From Pectobacterium araliae (GTDB lineage: Bacteria > Pseudomonadota > Gammaproteobacteria > Enterobacterales > Enterobacteriaceae), in the NCBI RefSeq assembly GCF_037076465.1, contig NZ_AP028908.1:2232001-2296000 (forward strand): a stretch of 64,000 nt of DNA, given 5' to 3'. The translations under genes and the position numbers were made by a program. Positions 8,621-19,230 of the stretch are shown here, one piece after another; position 1 is the stretch's first letter; each line of letters opens with the position of its first letter. The notes under the pieces are model-generated. The model saw nothing but the letters and a program-made list of their open reading frames with translations, ran no database searches and was not told the origin of the DNA.

Positions 8621-9253
8621 ATGAAAAAAACATCTTTCTTATTGTTGGCAGCGGCGCTCATGCCTGCATTTGCGCAGGCTCATCAAGCGGGGGATTTCAT
8701 TGTTCGGGCGGGAACGGCTACTGTGCGTCCTGCTGAAAGCTCGGACAACGTGCTGGGGCTGGGGGAGTTTCAGGTTAGCAACAATACTCAACTGGGTCTG
8801 ACTTTTAGCTACATGGTGACGGACAATATTGGTGTTGAATTGCTCGCCGCAACGCCGTTCAAACACAAAGTTGGCACATCGGGTACGGGGACGATTGCGG
8901 AAGTTAAGCATCTGCCACCGTCACTGGTAGCACAATACTATTTTGGTGATGCGCAAGATAAATTACGTCCCTATTTGGGCGTTGGTTTGAACTATACGAT
9001 GTTCTTTGATGAAAAATTTAATAGCACAGGGACAAATGCTGGGTTGAGCGATCTTAGCCTGAAAAATTCCTGGGGCATTGCCGCGCAGGCAGGGTTGGAT
9101 TACAACCTGGACAAGAATTGGTTAGTCAATATGTCCGTATGGTGGATGGATATTGATACCGATGTGAAATTTAAAGCCGGTAACGATCAGCAAAATATCC
9201 ATACTAAACTTGATCCATGGGCCTTTATGTTTGGCGTGGGCTACCGCTTCTGA
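8621..9253 (+). CDS. ompW: Outer membrane protein OmpW
   Basis: An 8-stranded outer-membrane beta-barrel of the OmpW/AlkL family that forms a narrow hydrophobic channel. The 210-residue precursor has a signal peptide (MKKTSFLLLAAALMPAFAQA, cleavage after residue 20), and the mature protein ends in a C-terminal Phe (GVGYRF), typical of BAM-assembled porins. The ATG at 8621 is preceded by GGAG at good spacing; an in-frame ATG at 8609 is unlikely because the signal peptide starts at the second one. An FNR box lies upstream. Confidence 0.95.
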   Translation: MKKTSFLLLAAALMPAFAQAHQAGDFIVRAGTATVRPAESSDNVLGLGEFQVSNNTQLGLTFSYMVTDNIGVELLAATPFKHKVGTSGTGTIAEVKHLPPSLVAQYYFGDAQDKLRPYLGVGLNYTMFFDEKFNSTGTNAGLSDLSLKNSWGIAAQAGLDYNLDKNWLVNMSVWWMDIDTDVKFKAGNDQQNIHTKLDPWAFMFGVGYRF

Positions 9254-9274
9254 TTGTTAATTTAATTTGATGTA

Positions 9275-9307
9275 AAAAACGGCGACGTAAATAACGTCGC
9301 CGTTTTT
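9275..9307 (+). terminator. Terminator after ompW
   Basis: A 13-bp stem (AAAAACGGCGACG / CGTCGCCGTTTTT) ends in a T-run 22 bases after the ompW stop. The A-run on the other side allows bidirectional action for the convergent porin gene. Confidence 0.85.
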
Positions 9308-9379
9308 AGAGACAGGAAATAACAAACCAATAAAAATAACGCTATTTTATTACAGCAATTATCTAGATGGTGTTAGCCA

Positions 9380-10099
9380 TTAGAAATTGTATTGTACACC
9401 AACGCGGTAGCGAGTTTGACGCTCGTCAGTGAATTTGCTACCAGAAACGTTACCGACTTGAACGTAAGGTGTCCAGTTTTTGTCGAATTTGTAAGCCAAT
9501 TTCACATCGTGGGTCATGTCATGGTTCTCGTTGTCAGCGAGGTAGCCAACAGAACCGGCTTTAGTTTTCTTGTCGTATTCAAATTCGTATTCAATGACAA
9601 AATTCGCTGGCAGTTTGTAACCCAGTGTACTGGTGATGGTGTAGCCTTTCATATCGGAAGGGGCTGTAGTGCCGATGCTGTCACTTTTACGCAGGTAAGA
9701 TGCACGGTAGCGCAGACCGTAGTACAGTGAATCGGTAATGTTAGCGGTACCTTTGACATAAGGACGATAGTTATTGTCTTTTGAAGACGAAACCATATTC
9801 AAACCAGTTTCAACCCCAAAGGTTTTGTTGAACTTGTACTGATAGCTCGCGGTCACTTCAGTACCGGTGCTAACCGTCTCGTTATAGGGTTTATTTGGCG
9901 TCTTATCGTTGTCAGATTGTCCCCATTTGGCTTCCATTGACAGGCCAAAACCGTTGTCAAAACGGTGGGACATCAGCAGGCGATCTTTATGATCGTTCTT
10001 TGCCGTATCTTTCATTTCATGGCGATAGTCAATGGTCACAGCCATAGAGCTTAAACTGATTAAGGAAGTTACCACCATCGTCAATATTTTAGCTTTCAT
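9380..10099 (-). CDS. kdgM: KdgM-family oligogalacturonate-specific porin
   Basis: An outer-membrane porin that in Dickeya admits oligogalacturonides released from plant pectin. The 239-residue precursor has a signal peptide (MKAKILTMVVTSLISLSSMA) and a 12-strand-like barrel with alternating aromatic residues, ending in Phe (RVGVQYNF). The conserved N-terminal mature sequence VTIDYRHEMKD is visible. The ATG at 10099 follows GGGA; the upstream in-frame TTG is rejected. It could be the KdgN paralogue rather than KdgM. A CRP-like site lies at 10192-10207. It marks a pectinolytic lifestyle. Confidence 0.85.
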   Translation of the reverse strand: MKAKILTMVVTSLISLSSMAVTIDYRHEMKDTAKNDHKDRLLMSHRFDNGFGLSMEAKWGQSDNDKTPNKPYNETVSTGTEVTASYQYKFNKTFGVETGLNMVSSSKDNNYRPYVKGTANITDSLYYGLRYRASYLRKSDSIGTTAPSDMKGYTITSTLGYKLPANFVIEYEFEYDKKTKAGSVGYLADNENHDMTHDVKLAYKFDKNWTPYVQVGNVSGSKFTDERQTRYRVGVQYNF

Positions 10100-10435
10100 T
10101 TTATTATCCCAAGTCAAAGAGAATTATTATTTAAAAACGCGCTGCCACTTTTGTTCAGCGATTTCATTCTATTTATTTTATCTCGCAGTAATGTGAACAA
10201 GATCTTTAAAAAGAGAAAATTTTAAATGATCTCAATTCTGTGATTTTCTTCGTGGATTATTCGTGGGATTTATGCGGATTAAAAAATAATGGGGAATTAA
10301 TTTATTTATTTGATGAGGAATTAAATAATTATTTCAGTTTGAAAAAATTTCTTACAATTATTGAAATTTGGAAATTAAATAATTCTTGAATGTACTTTCC
10401 GTTAATTAAATAAGAAATAATTTGAAATACTATTC
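10100..10435. promoter_or_regulatory. AT-rich kdgM upstream region with putative CRP site
   Basis: This AT-rich stretch lies between the porin gene and trpA. TGTGAACAAGATCTTT (10192-10207) matches the first CRP half-site perfectly and the second partly. CRP activation of kdgM is known in Dickeya. No convincing KdgR palindrome was found by eye. No ORF is credible here. Confidence 0.45.
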
Positions 10436-10473
10436 GCGCGCGACATGACTTGCGCTAAATACATATCGCGCGC
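10436..10473 (-). terminator. Possible trp operon terminator
   Basis: An 8-bp stem GCGCGCGA (10436-10443) / TCGCGCGC (10466-10473) with a 22-base loop lies just after trpA on the minus strand. It is followed by AT-rich sequence but no clean T-tract. Confidence 0.35.
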
Positions 10474-10483
10474 CTGAAAAGCG

Positions 10484-11290
10484 TTATGAATGCGTAGCCG
10501 CTTTCATTTCACTCACAAAAGTGTGTAATTCTGACAGCAGTAGACTGGGCTGGTTCAGATTTTTTTCGATAATCCGCACGATCGCAGAACCAGAAATGGC
10601 GCCCGCCGCGCCTGACGCTAATGTTTCCCACACTTGAGCTGGATCGGAGATGCCAAATCCTTGCAGTGGTGGGGCGGCATGGTACTCATTCAGTTTGGCA
10701 ATCAGATGATTCAGCGGTAGTTGGGCGCGCTTTTCTGCTCCGGTCACGCCTGCGCGTGAAACCAGATAGGTATAGCCACGGCTATAAGAGGCGATCTCGC
10801 GCAACAGTTCATCATCAGCATTAGGTGGGCAAATGAAGATAGGGGCAATACCGTGTCGTAGCGCTGCCGTACGGAAAGGGGCTGATTCCACCACTGGGAC
10901 ATCCGCCACTAAAACCGAGTCGACGCCAACTTCGGCACAACGCTGATAAAATGCATCGATACCGTTGCTGAAAACCAGATTGGCATACATCAGCAGGCCA
11001 ATCGGAATTTCCGGGTATTTCTGACGTATGGTCGCCAGCATCTCGAAACATTGCTCTGGCGTGACGCCCGCGGCAAAAGCGCGCAGATTGGCTGCCTGAA
11101 TGGTTGGGCCATCAGCCAGCGGGTCAGAAAAGGGCACGCCCAGTTCCAACGCGTCGGCACCCGCGGCAATCAGCGTATCGATAATTTTTAGTGACTGCTC
11201 AGGGGATGGATCGCCCAGCGTGACAAACGGGACGAACGCGCCTTCTTTTTTCTCTGACAGGCGTGCAAATAGCTGTTGGTAGCGCTCCAT
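10484..11290 (-). CDS. trpA: Tryptophan synthase alpha subunit
   Basis: Cleaves indole-3-glycerol phosphate to indole and glyceraldehyde-3-phosphate in the alpha2beta2 tryptophan synthase complex; indole is channelled to TrpB. The 268-residue TIM barrel contains [15 protein letters not shown] (catalytic Glu and Asp region, residues ~48-62) and the flexible loop [12 protein letters not shown]. The start ATG overlaps the trpB stop by one base (TAATG), implying translational coupling. It is the last gene of the trp operon. Confidence 0.97.
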   Translation of the reverse strand: MERYQQLFARLSEKKEGAFVPFVTLGDPSPEQSLKIIDTLIAAGADALELGVPFSDPLADGPTIQAANLRAFAAGVTPEQCFEMLATIRQKYPEIPIGLLMYANLVFSNGIDAFYQRCAEVGVDSVLVADVPVVESAPFRTAALRHGIAPIFICPPNADDELLREIASYSRGYTYLVSRAGVTGAEKRAQLPLNHLIAKLNEYHAAPPLQGFGISDPAQVWETLASGAAGAISGSAIVRIIEKNLNQPSLLLSELHTFVSEMKAATHS

Positions 11291-12480
11291 TAGATTTCTC
11301 CCCGATCTTTCAAAATATCGTGCACGGTAAAGATGTCTTTATCACCACGGCCGGACAAATTGACCACCAGCAGTTGCTCTTTTTCAGGTTCCGCTTTGAT
11401 CATCTTCAAGGCGTGTGCCAGCGCGTGGGATGACTCCAGTGCGGGAATAATCCCTTCACCACGGCAGAGCGCTTTGAAAGCCTCTAATGCCTCATCATCG
11501 GTAATCGAGACATAGTCGGCACGGCCGATGCTGTTCAGGTAGGCGTGCTGTGGGCCTACGGATGGAAAATCCAGTCCGGCAGAAATAGAGTAGGACTCTT
11601 CAATTTGCCCGTCAGACGTTTGCATCATCGGAGACTTCATGCCGAAATAGATACCAACGCGGCCATGTTTTAACGGTGCACCGTGCTGCCCAGATTCAAT
11701 GCCTAAACCGCCAGGTTCAATGCCGATCAGTCGCACGCTGGTATCGTCGATAAAATCAGCGAACATCCCAATCGCGTTAGAGCCACCACCGACGCAGGCT
11801 AGTACCGCATCTGGCAAGCGACCTTCTTTTTCCAGAATCTGCGCTTTGGTCTCTTCGCCAATCATGCGTTGAAACTCGCGCACGATAGTTGGGTAAGGGT
11901 GCGGGCCTGCTGCTGTTCCCAACAGGTAGTGTGCCGTTTCATAGCTACCGGACCAGTCACGCAGCGCTTCGTTACAGGCATCTTTCAGCGTGGAAGAACC
12001 GCTATGAACCGGAATCACGTCGGCACCCATCAGGCGCATGCGGAAGACGTTCGGCGACTGGCGCTCGACGTCTTTTGCCCCCATATAAACGCGGCATTTC
12101 AGGCCCAGCAGGGCGCAAGCCAGCGCCGTTGCGACGCCGTGTTGGCCCGCGCCGGTTTCAGCGATGATTTCGCTTTTGCCCATGCGCTTAGCCAACAATG
12201 CTTGTCCAAGTACCTGATTCGTTTTATGCGCGCCGCCATGCAGCAGATCTTCACGCTTCAGATACAACTTCGTTTTCGTCCCAGCGGTCAGGTTTTTACA
12301 CAAGGTTAACGCGGTTGGGCGACCTGCATAGTTTTTCAGCAGATCGGTAAATTCGGCCTGAAATTCAGGATCTTTCTGCGCACTGACGAAAGCCTCTTCC
12401 AACTGGCGTAACGCTGGGATGAGGATTTGCGGAACAAATTGTCCGCCGAATTCACCGAAGTAAGGGTTGAGTAATGTCAT
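11290..12480 (-). CDS. trpB: Tryptophan synthase beta subunit
   Basis: PLP-dependent subunit that condenses indole with L-serine to L-tryptophan. The 396-residue protein shows the PLP lysine in [11 protein letters not shown] (about residue 87) and the phosphate-binding loop [12 protein letters not shown]. The ATG at 12480 ([13 protein letters not shown]) is chosen from family alignment; 19 extra upstream codons are open but overlap trpCF. The stop codon overlaps the trpA start. Confidence 0.97.
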   Translation of the reverse strand: MTLLNPYFGEFGGQFVPQILIPALRQLEEAFVSAQKDPEFQAEFTDLLKNYAGRPTALTLCKNLTAGTKTKLYLKREDLLHGGAHKTNQVLGQALLAKRMGKSEIIAETGAGQHGVATALACALLGLKCRVYMGAKDVERQSPNVFRMRLMGADVIPVHSGSSTLKDACNEALRDWSGSYETAHYLLGTAAGPHPYPTIVREFQRMIGEETKAQILEKEGRLPDAVLACVGGGSNAIGMFADFIDDTSVRLIGIEPGGLGIESGQHGAPLKHGRVGIYFGMKSPMMQTSDGQIEESYSISAGLDFPSVGPQHAYLNSIGRADYVSITDDEALEAFKALCRGEGIIPALESSHALAHALKMIKAEPEKEQLLVVNLSGRGDKDIFTVHDILKDRGEI

Positions 12481-12496
12481 AATTTTCCCGTCTGTT

Positions 12497-13864
12497 TTAG
12501 TGCTGCGGTTGACGTAACGTCGCAAAAACCGTAGCAATTTTATGTGAGTCTTTTTTTCCCGGTTCGCTTTCTACCCCGGAATTGAAATCCAGTCCTGCGC
12601 AACCTTGCTGTGCCGCCAGTGCGCAGTTATCGCTATTCAGGCCACCGGCCAACAGCACGTTATCCAATGACTGATTCGCCAGCAGCGACCAATTAAAGGT
12701 TTTACCGCTACCGCCCTGAGCGTTATCAAACACATAGCGATCGACGTGGCTGAAATTGCGCTCTGGCAGCACGTCTGAGATGCTCAGCGCTTTCCAAATC
12801 TGGCAAGCCGCAGGCAATTGCTGTCGTAGCTGGTTGATTGTCTGTTGATCTTCATCGCCGTGCAGTTGGACGGCCGATAACCCCAACTGCGTCGTGATAG
12901 CAACGATGTGTTCAACGGGCGCATTGCGGAAAACACCGACATAGCGCAGTGGAGCTCCGGCCATAACGTCAGTGGCTTGTTTGGCGTCAACATAGCGTGG
13001 GGAACTGGCGACGAAGATTAACCCGCCGTAGAGCGCACCCGCTTGATAGGCAGCCAGTGCATCTGCGGCACGTGTTAGGCCGCAGACCTTGTTTTCTCCC
13101 AAAATAACGCGGCGTACTGCACCGGTCAGGTCTGGCTCGGACATCAGCGAGCTGCCGATCAAGAATCCCTGAGCAAAGGTGCTGAGTTCACGAATCTGCG
13201 CATGGCGGTTGATACCGGATTCACTGATCACGGTGACGCCAGCAGGCAGACGCGGAGCGAACGATCGGGTACGGTTGAGATCAATAGAGAGATCACGGAG
13301 GTCGCGGTTGTTGATCCCGACGACGCGCGCGTCGAGCTGAATGGCACGCTGTAGCTCTTCTTCATTACTGACTTCCGTCAGCACGCCTAGCTTCAGACTG
13401 TGCGCCACCTCAGCCAGTTGCTGATACTGCTCGTCGTCCAACACGGACAGCATCAGCAGAATGGCATCGGCCTGATAGTAGCGCGCCAGATAAATCTGGT
13501 AGGGCGAAATAATGAAGTCTTTGCACAACACGGGCTGGTGTACCGCCGCACTAACCTGCGGCAGAAAGGCAAAGTCGCCCTGAAAATATTTCTCGTCGGT
13601 TAAAACGGAAATGGCGGACGCATAATCTTTATAGACCTGGGCAATCGCCACCGGGTCAAAATCGTCGCGAATTAATCCTTTTGACGGCGACGCCTTTTTG
13701 CATTCCAGAATAAAAGCGGGTTTATCCTGTTTCAGCGCCTGATAAAAGTCGCGCTGGCTGGGGACTATCTCATGTTGAAAAGAGGCCAGCGGTTGTGCTT
13801 TCTCACGTTCTGCAACCCAGAGTGCTTTATCACGCACAATTTTATGTAATACGGTTTCCTGCAT
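12497..13864 (-). CDS. trpCF: Bifunctional indole-3-glycerol-phosphate synthase / phosphoribosylanthranilate isomerase
   Basis: Carries out two consecutive steps, isomerisation of N-(5-phosphoribosyl)anthranilate and ring closure to indole-3-glycerol phosphate. The 455-residue protein is two fused TIM barrels: a TrpC half (about 1-255; [21 protein letters not shown]) and a TrpF half ([18 protein letters not shown] onwards). The fusion is the enterobacterial arrangement. The start [16 protein letters not shown] at 13864 follows homology; the upstream extension is not conserved. It lies 7 bases after trpD. Confidence 0.97.
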   Translation of the reverse strand: MQETVLHKIVRDKALWVAEREKAQPLASFQHEIVPSQRDFYQALKQDKPAFILECKKASPSKGLIRDDFDPVAIAQVYKDYASAISVLTDEKYFQGDFAFLPQVSAAVHQPVLCKDFIISPYQIYLARYYQADAILLMLSVLDDEQYQQLAEVAHSLKLGVLTEVSNEEELQRAIQLDARVVGINNRDLRDLSIDLNRTRSFAPRLPAGVTVISESGINRHAQIRELSTFAQGFLIGSSLMSEPDLTGAVRRVILGENKVCGLTRAADALAAYQAGALYGGLIFVASSPRYVDAKQATDVMAGAPLRYVGVFRNAPVEHIVAITTQLGLSAVQLHGDEDQQTINQLRQQLPAACQIWKALSISDVLPERNFSHVDRYVFDNAQGGSGKTFNWSLLANQSLDNVLLAGGLNSDNCALAAQQGCAGLDFNSGVESEPGKKDSHKIATVFATLRQPQH

Positions 13865-13871
13865 GGTTCTA

Positions 13872-14870
13872 TTATCCTCTGGTGGACAGGGCGACAACGC
13901 GCTGATAAGCCTGTACACTATGAATGACGTCAAGTGCCTGTTGCGCATTCTGGCGCAGATCTTCGTGTCCGAACAGTCTCAGAAGCAACGCAACGTTGGC
14001 GGCAACCGCAGCGGCGTGGGCGCGTTCACCTTTACCTTGTAGCAGCGACGCGAGAATGTCACGATTTTCTTCCGGCGTTCCGCCTTGTAATGCCGACAGC
14101 GGATACGATTCCAGACCGAAGTCGCGATGTGTCAGTTCGTAGGTTTCGATCTCGCCGTTATTGAGCTCGGCAACCTGTGTCGGCGCATGAATCGCGACTT
14201 CATCCATTCCGCCGCCGTGTACAACAGCGGCACGTTGGTAGCCCAGTACCTTCAGCGTTTCAGCGATAGGGCGAACCAATTCTGGGCTATACACGCCAAT
14301 CAGCGCCAGTGGCGGGCGAGCCGGGTTAACCAGCGGCCCCAGCACGTTGAAAACGGTGCGGGTTTTTAGCTGCTGGCGTACTGGCATAGCATGGCGGAAA
14401 CCCAGGTGATATTGCGGGGCAAACAGGAAACACACGCCCAAATCGTCCAGCGCCTGGCGTGAATCCTGTGCGCTCATATCCAGCTTAATGTCGAAAGCGG
14501 AGAGCAAATCGGATGAACCAGAACGGCTGGAAACGCTGCGGTTACCGTGCTTGGCGATTTTCAGACCACAGCTGGCGGCAACAAATGCACTGGCGGTTGA
14601 GATGTTGATGCTGTTTGTGCCGTCACCGCCGGTGCCGACGATATCGGCAAATAAATAGTCGGGGCGAGGAAATGGCTGAGCATCGGCCAGCAATGCCGTA
14701 GCGGCACCAGCAATTTCATCGGGATGTTCACCGCGCACTTTCATGCTAATCAACGCGGCTGCCAGTTGGCTAGCTTCCAGTTCACCGCGGATAATGGCGC
14801 TAAACAACGCCTGACTTTCCTGACGGCTGATGCTTTCCGCACGGTATAATTTTTCCAGTATGTTTTGCAT
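13872..14870 (-). CDS. trpD: Anthranilate phosphoribosyltransferase
   Basis: Transfers phosphoribosyl from PRPP to anthranilate. The 332-residue protein begins [14 protein letters not shown] and contains the PRPP loop [15 protein letters not shown] near residues 78-92 and [15 protein letters not shown]. It is a stand-alone protein, unlike the E. coli TrpGD fusion. The start is uncertain: ATG at 14924 has a stronger ribosome-binding site (GAGGGA, 14 bases after the trpG stop) and would add 18 residues not seen in the family, whereas 14870 fits family length. Confidence 0.93.
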   Translation of the reverse strand: MQNILEKLYRAESISRQESQALFSAIIRGELEASQLAAALISMKVRGEHPDEIAGAATALLADAQPFPRPDYLFADIVGTGGDGTNSINISTASAFVAASCGLKIAKHGNRSVSSRSGSSDLLSAFDIKLDMSAQDSRQALDDLGVCFLFAPQYHLGFRHAMPVRQQLKTRTVFNVLGPLVNPARPPLALIGVYSPELVRPIAETLKVLGYQRAAVVHGGGMDEVAIHAPTQVAELNNGEIETYELTHRDFGLESYPLSALQGGTPEENRDILASLLQGKGERAHAAAVAANVALLLRLFGHEDLRQNAQQALDVIHSVQAYQRVVALSTRG

Positions 14871-14938
14871 GATAAATACATCCTGAGCAGTAGACGGTTC
14901 CAAAGTCGCAGAAGACAGTTGCATAATCGTATCCCTCG

Positions 14939-15517
14939 TTAGGCTAGCGCCCAGTCAAGCGTTTGTTCTAACAGTCGAGCGCCGTGTGTGGTCAGGATCG
15001 ACTCTGGGTGGAATTGGAAACCGCAAACGCGATCCACATCATTACGTACGGCCATCACCATCGCATTGAAGTGCGCATTGACGGTCAACGTAGCGGGAAT
15101 GTTGCTGCCGACCAGCGAGTGGTAGCGGGCAACGGGCAGCGGGTGCGGTAAGCCGCTAAACATGCCGCTGGCATCGTGGTCAATGGCAGACGCTTTGCCA
15201 TGCAGGATTTCACCCGCTTGGCCGACATGGCCGCCGTAGGCTTCCACGATGGCCTGATGGCCGAGGCAAATACCGATAATCGGCAGTTGACCACGCAGAC
15301 GTTGTAGCAGTTCTGGCATACAACCCGCTTCGGCTGGGGTGCCGGGGCCGGGAGAGAGCATCAGAATCGGCTTTTCCATCTGCTGTAACCGCGCAATGAT
15401 AACGTCGGCAGGCAGGTGGTTACGGTAAATCACGACCTGATGGCCGCTGGCACGCAGTTGATCCACCAGGTTGTAGGTGAATGAATCGATATTATCGAGC
15501 AGCAGGATGTCGGCCAT
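14939..15517 (-). CDS. trpG: Anthranilate synthase component II (glutamine amidotransferase)
   Basis: Supplies ammonia from glutamine to TrpE for anthranilate synthesis. The 192-residue class I amidotransferase shows the nucleophile Cys in GICLGHQAI (about residue 84) and the His-Glu pair in FQFHPESI. Its ATG overlaps the trpE stop by one base, implying coupled translation and equal stoichiometry. It is encoded separately from trpD. Confidence 0.97.
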   Translation of the reverse strand: MADILLLDNIDSFTYNLVDQLRASGHQVVIYRNHLPADVIIARLQQMEKPILMLSPGPGTPAEAGCMPELLQRLRGQLPIIGICLGHQAIVEAYGGHVGQAGEILHGKASAIDHDASGMFSGLPHPLPVARYHSLVGSNIPATLTVNAHFNAMVMAVRNDVDRVCGFQFHPESILTTHGARLLEQTLDWALA

Positions 15518-17079
15518 TAGAAGATCTCCTTTGCATGGTGCGCGCTGGCAATGGCTCGCAGCACGGCGCGGGCTTTATTGCGTGTTTCATCGGCTTCGGC
15601 CTGAGGATTGGAATCTAGCACCACGCCTGCTCCCGCCTGAACGGTGGCAATGCCGTCTTCGACATAGGCGGAACGAATGACGATGCAGGTATCCAGATCG
15701 CCATGAGCGGTGAAGTAGCCCACCGCACCGCCGTAGCTGCCGCGTCGGGTTTTCTCACTTTCTGCAATTAACTGCATTGCCCTGACTTTCGGTGCGCCGC
15801 TCAGCGTGCCCATATTCATGCAGGCGCGGTAGGCGTGCAGGACATCGAGATCTTCACGTAATGTTCCCACCACGCGGGAAACCAGATGCATCACAAAGGA
15901 ATAACGATCAACCTTGGTTAAGTCAGCAACATAACGGCTACCCGACTGACAGATGCGCGCCAGATCGTTACGAGCTAAATCTACCAGCATCAGGTGTTCT
16001 GCCAGTTCTTTATGGTCGGTACGCATTTCCAGTTCAATGCGACTATCGAGATCGCGATCCAGTGAACCATCAGCACGGCGACCGCGCGGACGTGTGCCTG
16101 CGATGGGATAGATTTCAATTTGGCGGCTGTCGGCATCGTACTTCAGCGAACTTTCCGGTGAGGCACCGAACAGCGTGAAATCCTGATCCTGCATATAAAA
16201 CATGTAAGGGCTGGGATTGTTATCTTTCAGCGTTTGGTAAGCGGCCAGCGGTGAAGGGCAGGGTAAAGAGAAACGGCGTGATGGCACGACCTGAAAAATT
16301 TCACCGATGCGGATGGCTTCCTGCATCTGGCTGACAACGTCACCAAAGGCTTCATCGCTCTGGTTGCAGCTCAGCGTCATGTTTTCGATAGACTGGCACG
16401 GCAGCGCGGGAGCGGGTTGAGTAAGCTGACGTTGCAGTTGTTGCAAACGTTGTTGCAGACGCTGCTTTTCGCTGTGGCTTGGCGTAAACAGGCTAGCTTG
16501 CAGGGCGGTGACACGTTTTTGGTGGTCAAGTACCAGCAAGGTTTCTGCCAGATAAAAGCAAAAATCTGGGCAACGTTGCTGCTGGCTCAGTGCGGGCAAT
16601 GCTTCAAACCCAGCGACGAGATCGTAGGCGAACAGGCCGCCAAGGAACATGGCTTCACGCTCGTCTGCCGGGCAGGCAACCAGCGTCAGAATCTGGCGTA
16701 GGGCATCAAACACGGACAGCGAACGCAGGCGGGAATCTTCATCCTGCATGGCATCAGCCAGTGGAAAGGTGAGTTCACGACCATCCGGACGCGGCTGATT
16801 GATAATTTCCGCAGGCAGTGCGGCATCCAGGAGCGGTAACAGACTGACACCGTTTGCGGTTAATGCCTGAATGGAAACCTGCTGGCCGAGAGCGGTGATG
16901 CGCAGTGCGCTATCAATGATTAGCAGGCTTTTCAGATTTTCCTTGCTGTCGATTTCAGCCGACTCTAACAGCAATGTGGCAGGTCTGGCACCGCAGAGTT
17001 GATGAAAGATGGCGCTAGGGTCGTTACGGTAAACGGCCTCAGTACGCAGCAGTTCCAGTTTCGGTTGTGTTGTTTGCAT
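15517..17079 (-). CDS. trpE: Anthranilate synthase component I
   Basis: Converts chorismate to anthranilate using ammonia from TrpG; first enzyme of the pathway and subject to tryptophan feedback inhibition. The 520-residue protein carries [16 protein letters not shown] near residues 36-51, the known tryptophan-binding element, and the chorismate-binding C-terminal domain ([36 protein letters not shown]). It is first in the operon, preceded by the leader peptide and attenuator. Confidence 0.98.
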   Translation of the reverse strand: MQTTQPKLELLRTEAVYRNDPSAIFHQLCGARPATLLLESAEIDSKENLKSLLIIDSALRITALGQQVSIQALTANGVSLLPLLDAALPAEIINQPRPDGRELTFPLADAMQDEDSRLRSLSVFDALRQILTLVACPADEREAMFLGGLFAYDLVAGFEALPALSQQQRCPDFCFYLAETLLVLDHQKRVTALQASLFTPSHSEKQRLQQRLQQLQRQLTQPAPALPCQSIENMTLSCNQSDEAFGDVVSQMQEAIRIGEIFQVVPSRRFSLPCPSPLAAYQTLKDNNPSPYMFYMQDQDFTLFGASPESSLKYDADSRQIEIYPIAGTRPRGRRADGSLDRDLDSRIELEMRTDHKELAEHLMLVDLARNDLARICQSGSRYVADLTKVDRYSFVMHLVSRVVGTLREDLDVLHAYRACMNMGTLSGAPKVRAMQLIAESEKTRRGSYGGAVGYFTAHGDLDTCIVIRSAYVEDGIATVQAGAGVVLDSNPQAEADETRNKARAVLRAIASAHHAKEIF

Positions 17080-17112
17080 TCTTGCTACCCGTTTAATGTT
17101 GTGCCCATCAAA

Positions 17113-17138
17113 TAAAAAACCCGCTTAGCTAAGCGGGT
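17113..17138 (-). terminator. trp attenuator
   Basis: A 20-base palindrome (ACCCGCTTAG / CTAAGCGGGT, 17119-17138) is followed on the minus strand by a T-run (17113-17118). It sits between the leader peptide stop and trpE, the expected place for the transcription attenuator. Confidence 0.92.
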
Positions 17139-17176
17139 CTGGGAATATCTGCATGTGTGATAACAGCGATGCGTGA

Positions 17177-17239
17177 TTAGTCCACCCGCGATAGGGAAGC
17201 TCGCCACCAACCATGTTTCATCATTTTCTGCGTTGCCAT
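17177..17239 (-). CDS. trpL: trp operon leader peptide
   Basis: A 20-residue ORF, MATQKMMKHGWWRASLSRVD, contains adjacent Trp codons at residues 11-12. Ribosome stalling at these codons when charged tRNA-Trp is scarce would favour the antiterminator and let transcription pass the attenuator at 17113-17138. E. coli TrpL has the same WWR core but is 14 residues. It lies about 45 bases after the predicted transcription start. Confidence 0.92.
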   Translation of the reverse strand: MATQKMMKHGWWRASLSRVD

Positions 17240-17285
17240 TATCATCATCTCACTGTTCGTGTTCGGATTACTGCGCTGAACTTGC

Positions 17286-17319
17286 GTACTAGTTAACTGG
17301 TTCGAGGGTGAAATGTCAA
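17286..17319 (-). promoter_or_regulatory. trp promoter and TrpR operator
   Basis: On the minus strand TTGACA (17319-17314) and TTAACT (17296-17291) are separated by 17 bases. The -10 box lies inside GTACTAGTTAACTGGTTC (17286-17303), which nearly matches the TrpR operator palindrome GTACTAGTTAACTAGTAC. TrpR binding would block RNA polymerase directly. Confidence 0.93.
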
Positions 17320-17450
17320 CACCTTCAATAGGATTATTTTATTACTCAGGGTCGCGGCAGGCATTACCCTTTTCTTTCTATTAATGGCATCATGCGGCCT
17401 TCGTATGATTCTTGTTAATAGGTTGGCTTGTGCCAGAAGATTCTCAACCG

Positions 17451-18302
17451 ATGTCGTCATTCCCTCTTTATGATTTGCATAGCCATACTACTGCGTCTGA
17501 TGGCTTGTTAACGCCGACGGCACTGGTCAATCGAGCGGTAGACATGCGGGTGAGCGTGCTGGCTATTACCGATCACGACACGACCGCCGGGCTCGAAGAA
17601 GCGCGGAATACGATTGCACAACAGGGATTGCCGCTAAGGCTAATCCCCGGCGTGGAGATCTCCACGCTGTGGGAAAATCACGAGATCCATATTGTCGGAT
17701 TGGGGATGGATATTACCCATCCTGCATTAAGTGGATTGCTGCAACAGCAGGCGGATAACCGGCAGAGTCGGGCGGAACAGATTGCCGTGCGGCTGGAGAA
17801 ATCCCGTATTCCCGATGCACTGGCTGGTGCACAGCGTCTGGCGACCGGCGGGCAGATTACACGGGCGCATTTTGCGCGTTATCTGATCGAGTTGGGTATC
17901 GCGGCGAATATGAATCAAGTGTTTAAAAAATATCTGGCGAAAGGCAAAACCGGCTATGTGCCGCCGCAGTGGTGCACCATTCCACAGGCGATCGAAGCAA
18001 TTCATCTGTCCGGCGGTGTGTCGGTGTTGGCGCATCCTGGGCGTTACGATCTGACAGCCAAATGGCTAAAGCGTCTGTTAGCCATGTTTGCAGAAAGCGG
18101 CGGGATCGCAATGGAAGTCGCGCAATGCCAACAGGCGCCGGATGAACGGACACAGCTTGCTCGTTATGCGCGAGATTTCAACCTGATGGCATCGCAAGGA
18201 TCGGATTTCCACCTGCCTTGCGCCTGGATTGAGCTGGGGCGTAAGCTATGGCTGCCTGCCGATGTCGAGCCGGTTTGGCATCATCCATTATTGGCCAATT
18301 AG
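17451..18302 (+). CDS. rnm: RNase AM (YciV/TrpH), PHP-domain 5'-3' exoribonuclease
   Basis: A 283-residue PHP-superfamily metalloenzyme. In E. coli RNase AM trims 5' ends of ribosomal RNAs and degrades short RNAs and 3',5'-phosphoadenosine-type substrates. Metal-binding motifs are visible: HSHTTASDG near residue 9, ITDHDTT near 40, and SQGSDFH near 248. The ATG at 17451 is chosen because YDLHSHTTASDG starts shortly after; a TTG-initiated extension overlaps the trp control region side. It is divergent from the trp operon, as in E. coli. Confidence 0.93.
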   Translation: MSSFPLYDLHSHTTASDGLLTPTALVNRAVDMRVSVLAITDHDTTAGLEEARNTIAQQGLPLRLIPGVEISTLWENHEIHIVGLGMDITHPALSGLLQQQADNRQSRAEQIAVRLEKSRIPDALAGAQRLATGGQITRAHFARYLIELGIAANMNQVFKKYLAKGKTGYVPPQWCTIPQAIEAIHLSGGVSVLAHPGRYDLTAKWLKRLLAMFAESGGIAMEVAQCQQAPDERTQLARYARDFNLMASQGSDFHLPCAWIELGRKLWLPADVEPVWHHPLLAN

Positions 18303-18444
18303 CGGGACATTGCCTCGTAATGGCCTCGCTATCTCATGAAATAACAATCTTTTACCTCCGACACGTTCTATAATAACCCTATTGCATTATGACGCGGTGT
18401 GGGATGAGCAACGCCGCGCAATGCCAGACGCACGAGGTAGGGTC

Positions 18445-19065
18445 ATGAGTCAGTTTTTCTATATTCATCCACAGAATCCGCAGCCACGATTAATCAACCA
18501 ATCGGTGGAGTTTTTGCACAAAGGCGGGGTAATTGTTTATCCAACGGATTCCGGCTATGCGTTGGGCTGTATGCTGGGCGAAAAGAACGCGTTGGAACGT
18601 ATCTGCCGGATTCGCGATCTGGGTAGCGATCATAACTTCACGCTGATGTGTCGCGATTTGTCCGAACTCTCGACATATGCGCATGTTGATAACTCGGCTT
18701 TTCGGTTGATTAAAAATAATACGCCGGGTAATTACACGTTTATTCTGAAAGCGACAAAAGAGGTGCCCCGTCGCTTAATGAATGAAAAACGCAAAACCAT
18801 TGGCCTGCGCGTGCCGTCTAATCCGATTGCTCTGGATTTACTGGCCGCGTTGAATGAACCGTTGATGTCGACAACGCTGATGTTGCCGGGAAATGATTTC
18901 GCCGAATCCGATCCAGAAGAAATTCAGGATGAATTAGGAAAATTGGTGGATTTGATTATCCACGGCGGTTCCCTGGGTCAACAGCCGACGACGGTTATCG
19001 ACTTGACCGAATCCGTGCCGCGCGTCGTCCGTGAAGGTACCGGTGATGTTACGCCGTTCTTATAA
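18445..19065 (+). CDS. yciO: YciO, YrdC/Sua5-family protein
   Basis: A 206-residue protein of the Sua5/YrdC/YciO family, which includes the threonylcarbamoyl-AMP synthases used for tRNA t6A; the precise role of YciO itself is uncertain. Characteristic sequence includes KGGVIVYPTDSGYALGC (residues ~26-42) and RKTIGLRVPSNPI. The ATG at 18445 is preceded by GAGG; the ORF is open further upstream but without homology. It lies between rnm and rluB on the same strand. Confidence 0.93.
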   Translation: MSQFFYIHPQNPQPRLINQSVEFLHKGGVIVYPTDSGYALGCMLGEKNALERICRIRDLGSDHNFTLMCRDLSELSTYAHVDNSAFRLIKNNTPGNYTFILKATKEVPRRLMNEKRKTIGLRVPSNPIALDLLAALNEPLMSTTLMLPGNDFAESDPEEIQDELGKLVDLIIHGGSLGQQPTTVIDLTESVPRVVREGTGDVTPFL

Positions 19066-19230
19066 CTAAGCGCTGCGACAAGCGGTAACAATGAGAATAC
19101 AAATGGCGCGAAGATCGGTATAATCGCGCCAGCGTGGAATATTAGGTCTGATTTTTACGTAACTTGCTGAATTTTATCAGCTGTTATGACTCCCCCCGAC
19201 GCCTGGGAAGGCGACACTAGAGGTTGCTCA

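Noticed and set aside
10100..10435. KdgR operator upstream of the KdgM-type porin
   Set aside because: Only isolated half-sites such as AATGAAAT were seen, no convincing palindrome of the expected spacing; a position-weight-matrix scan would decide.
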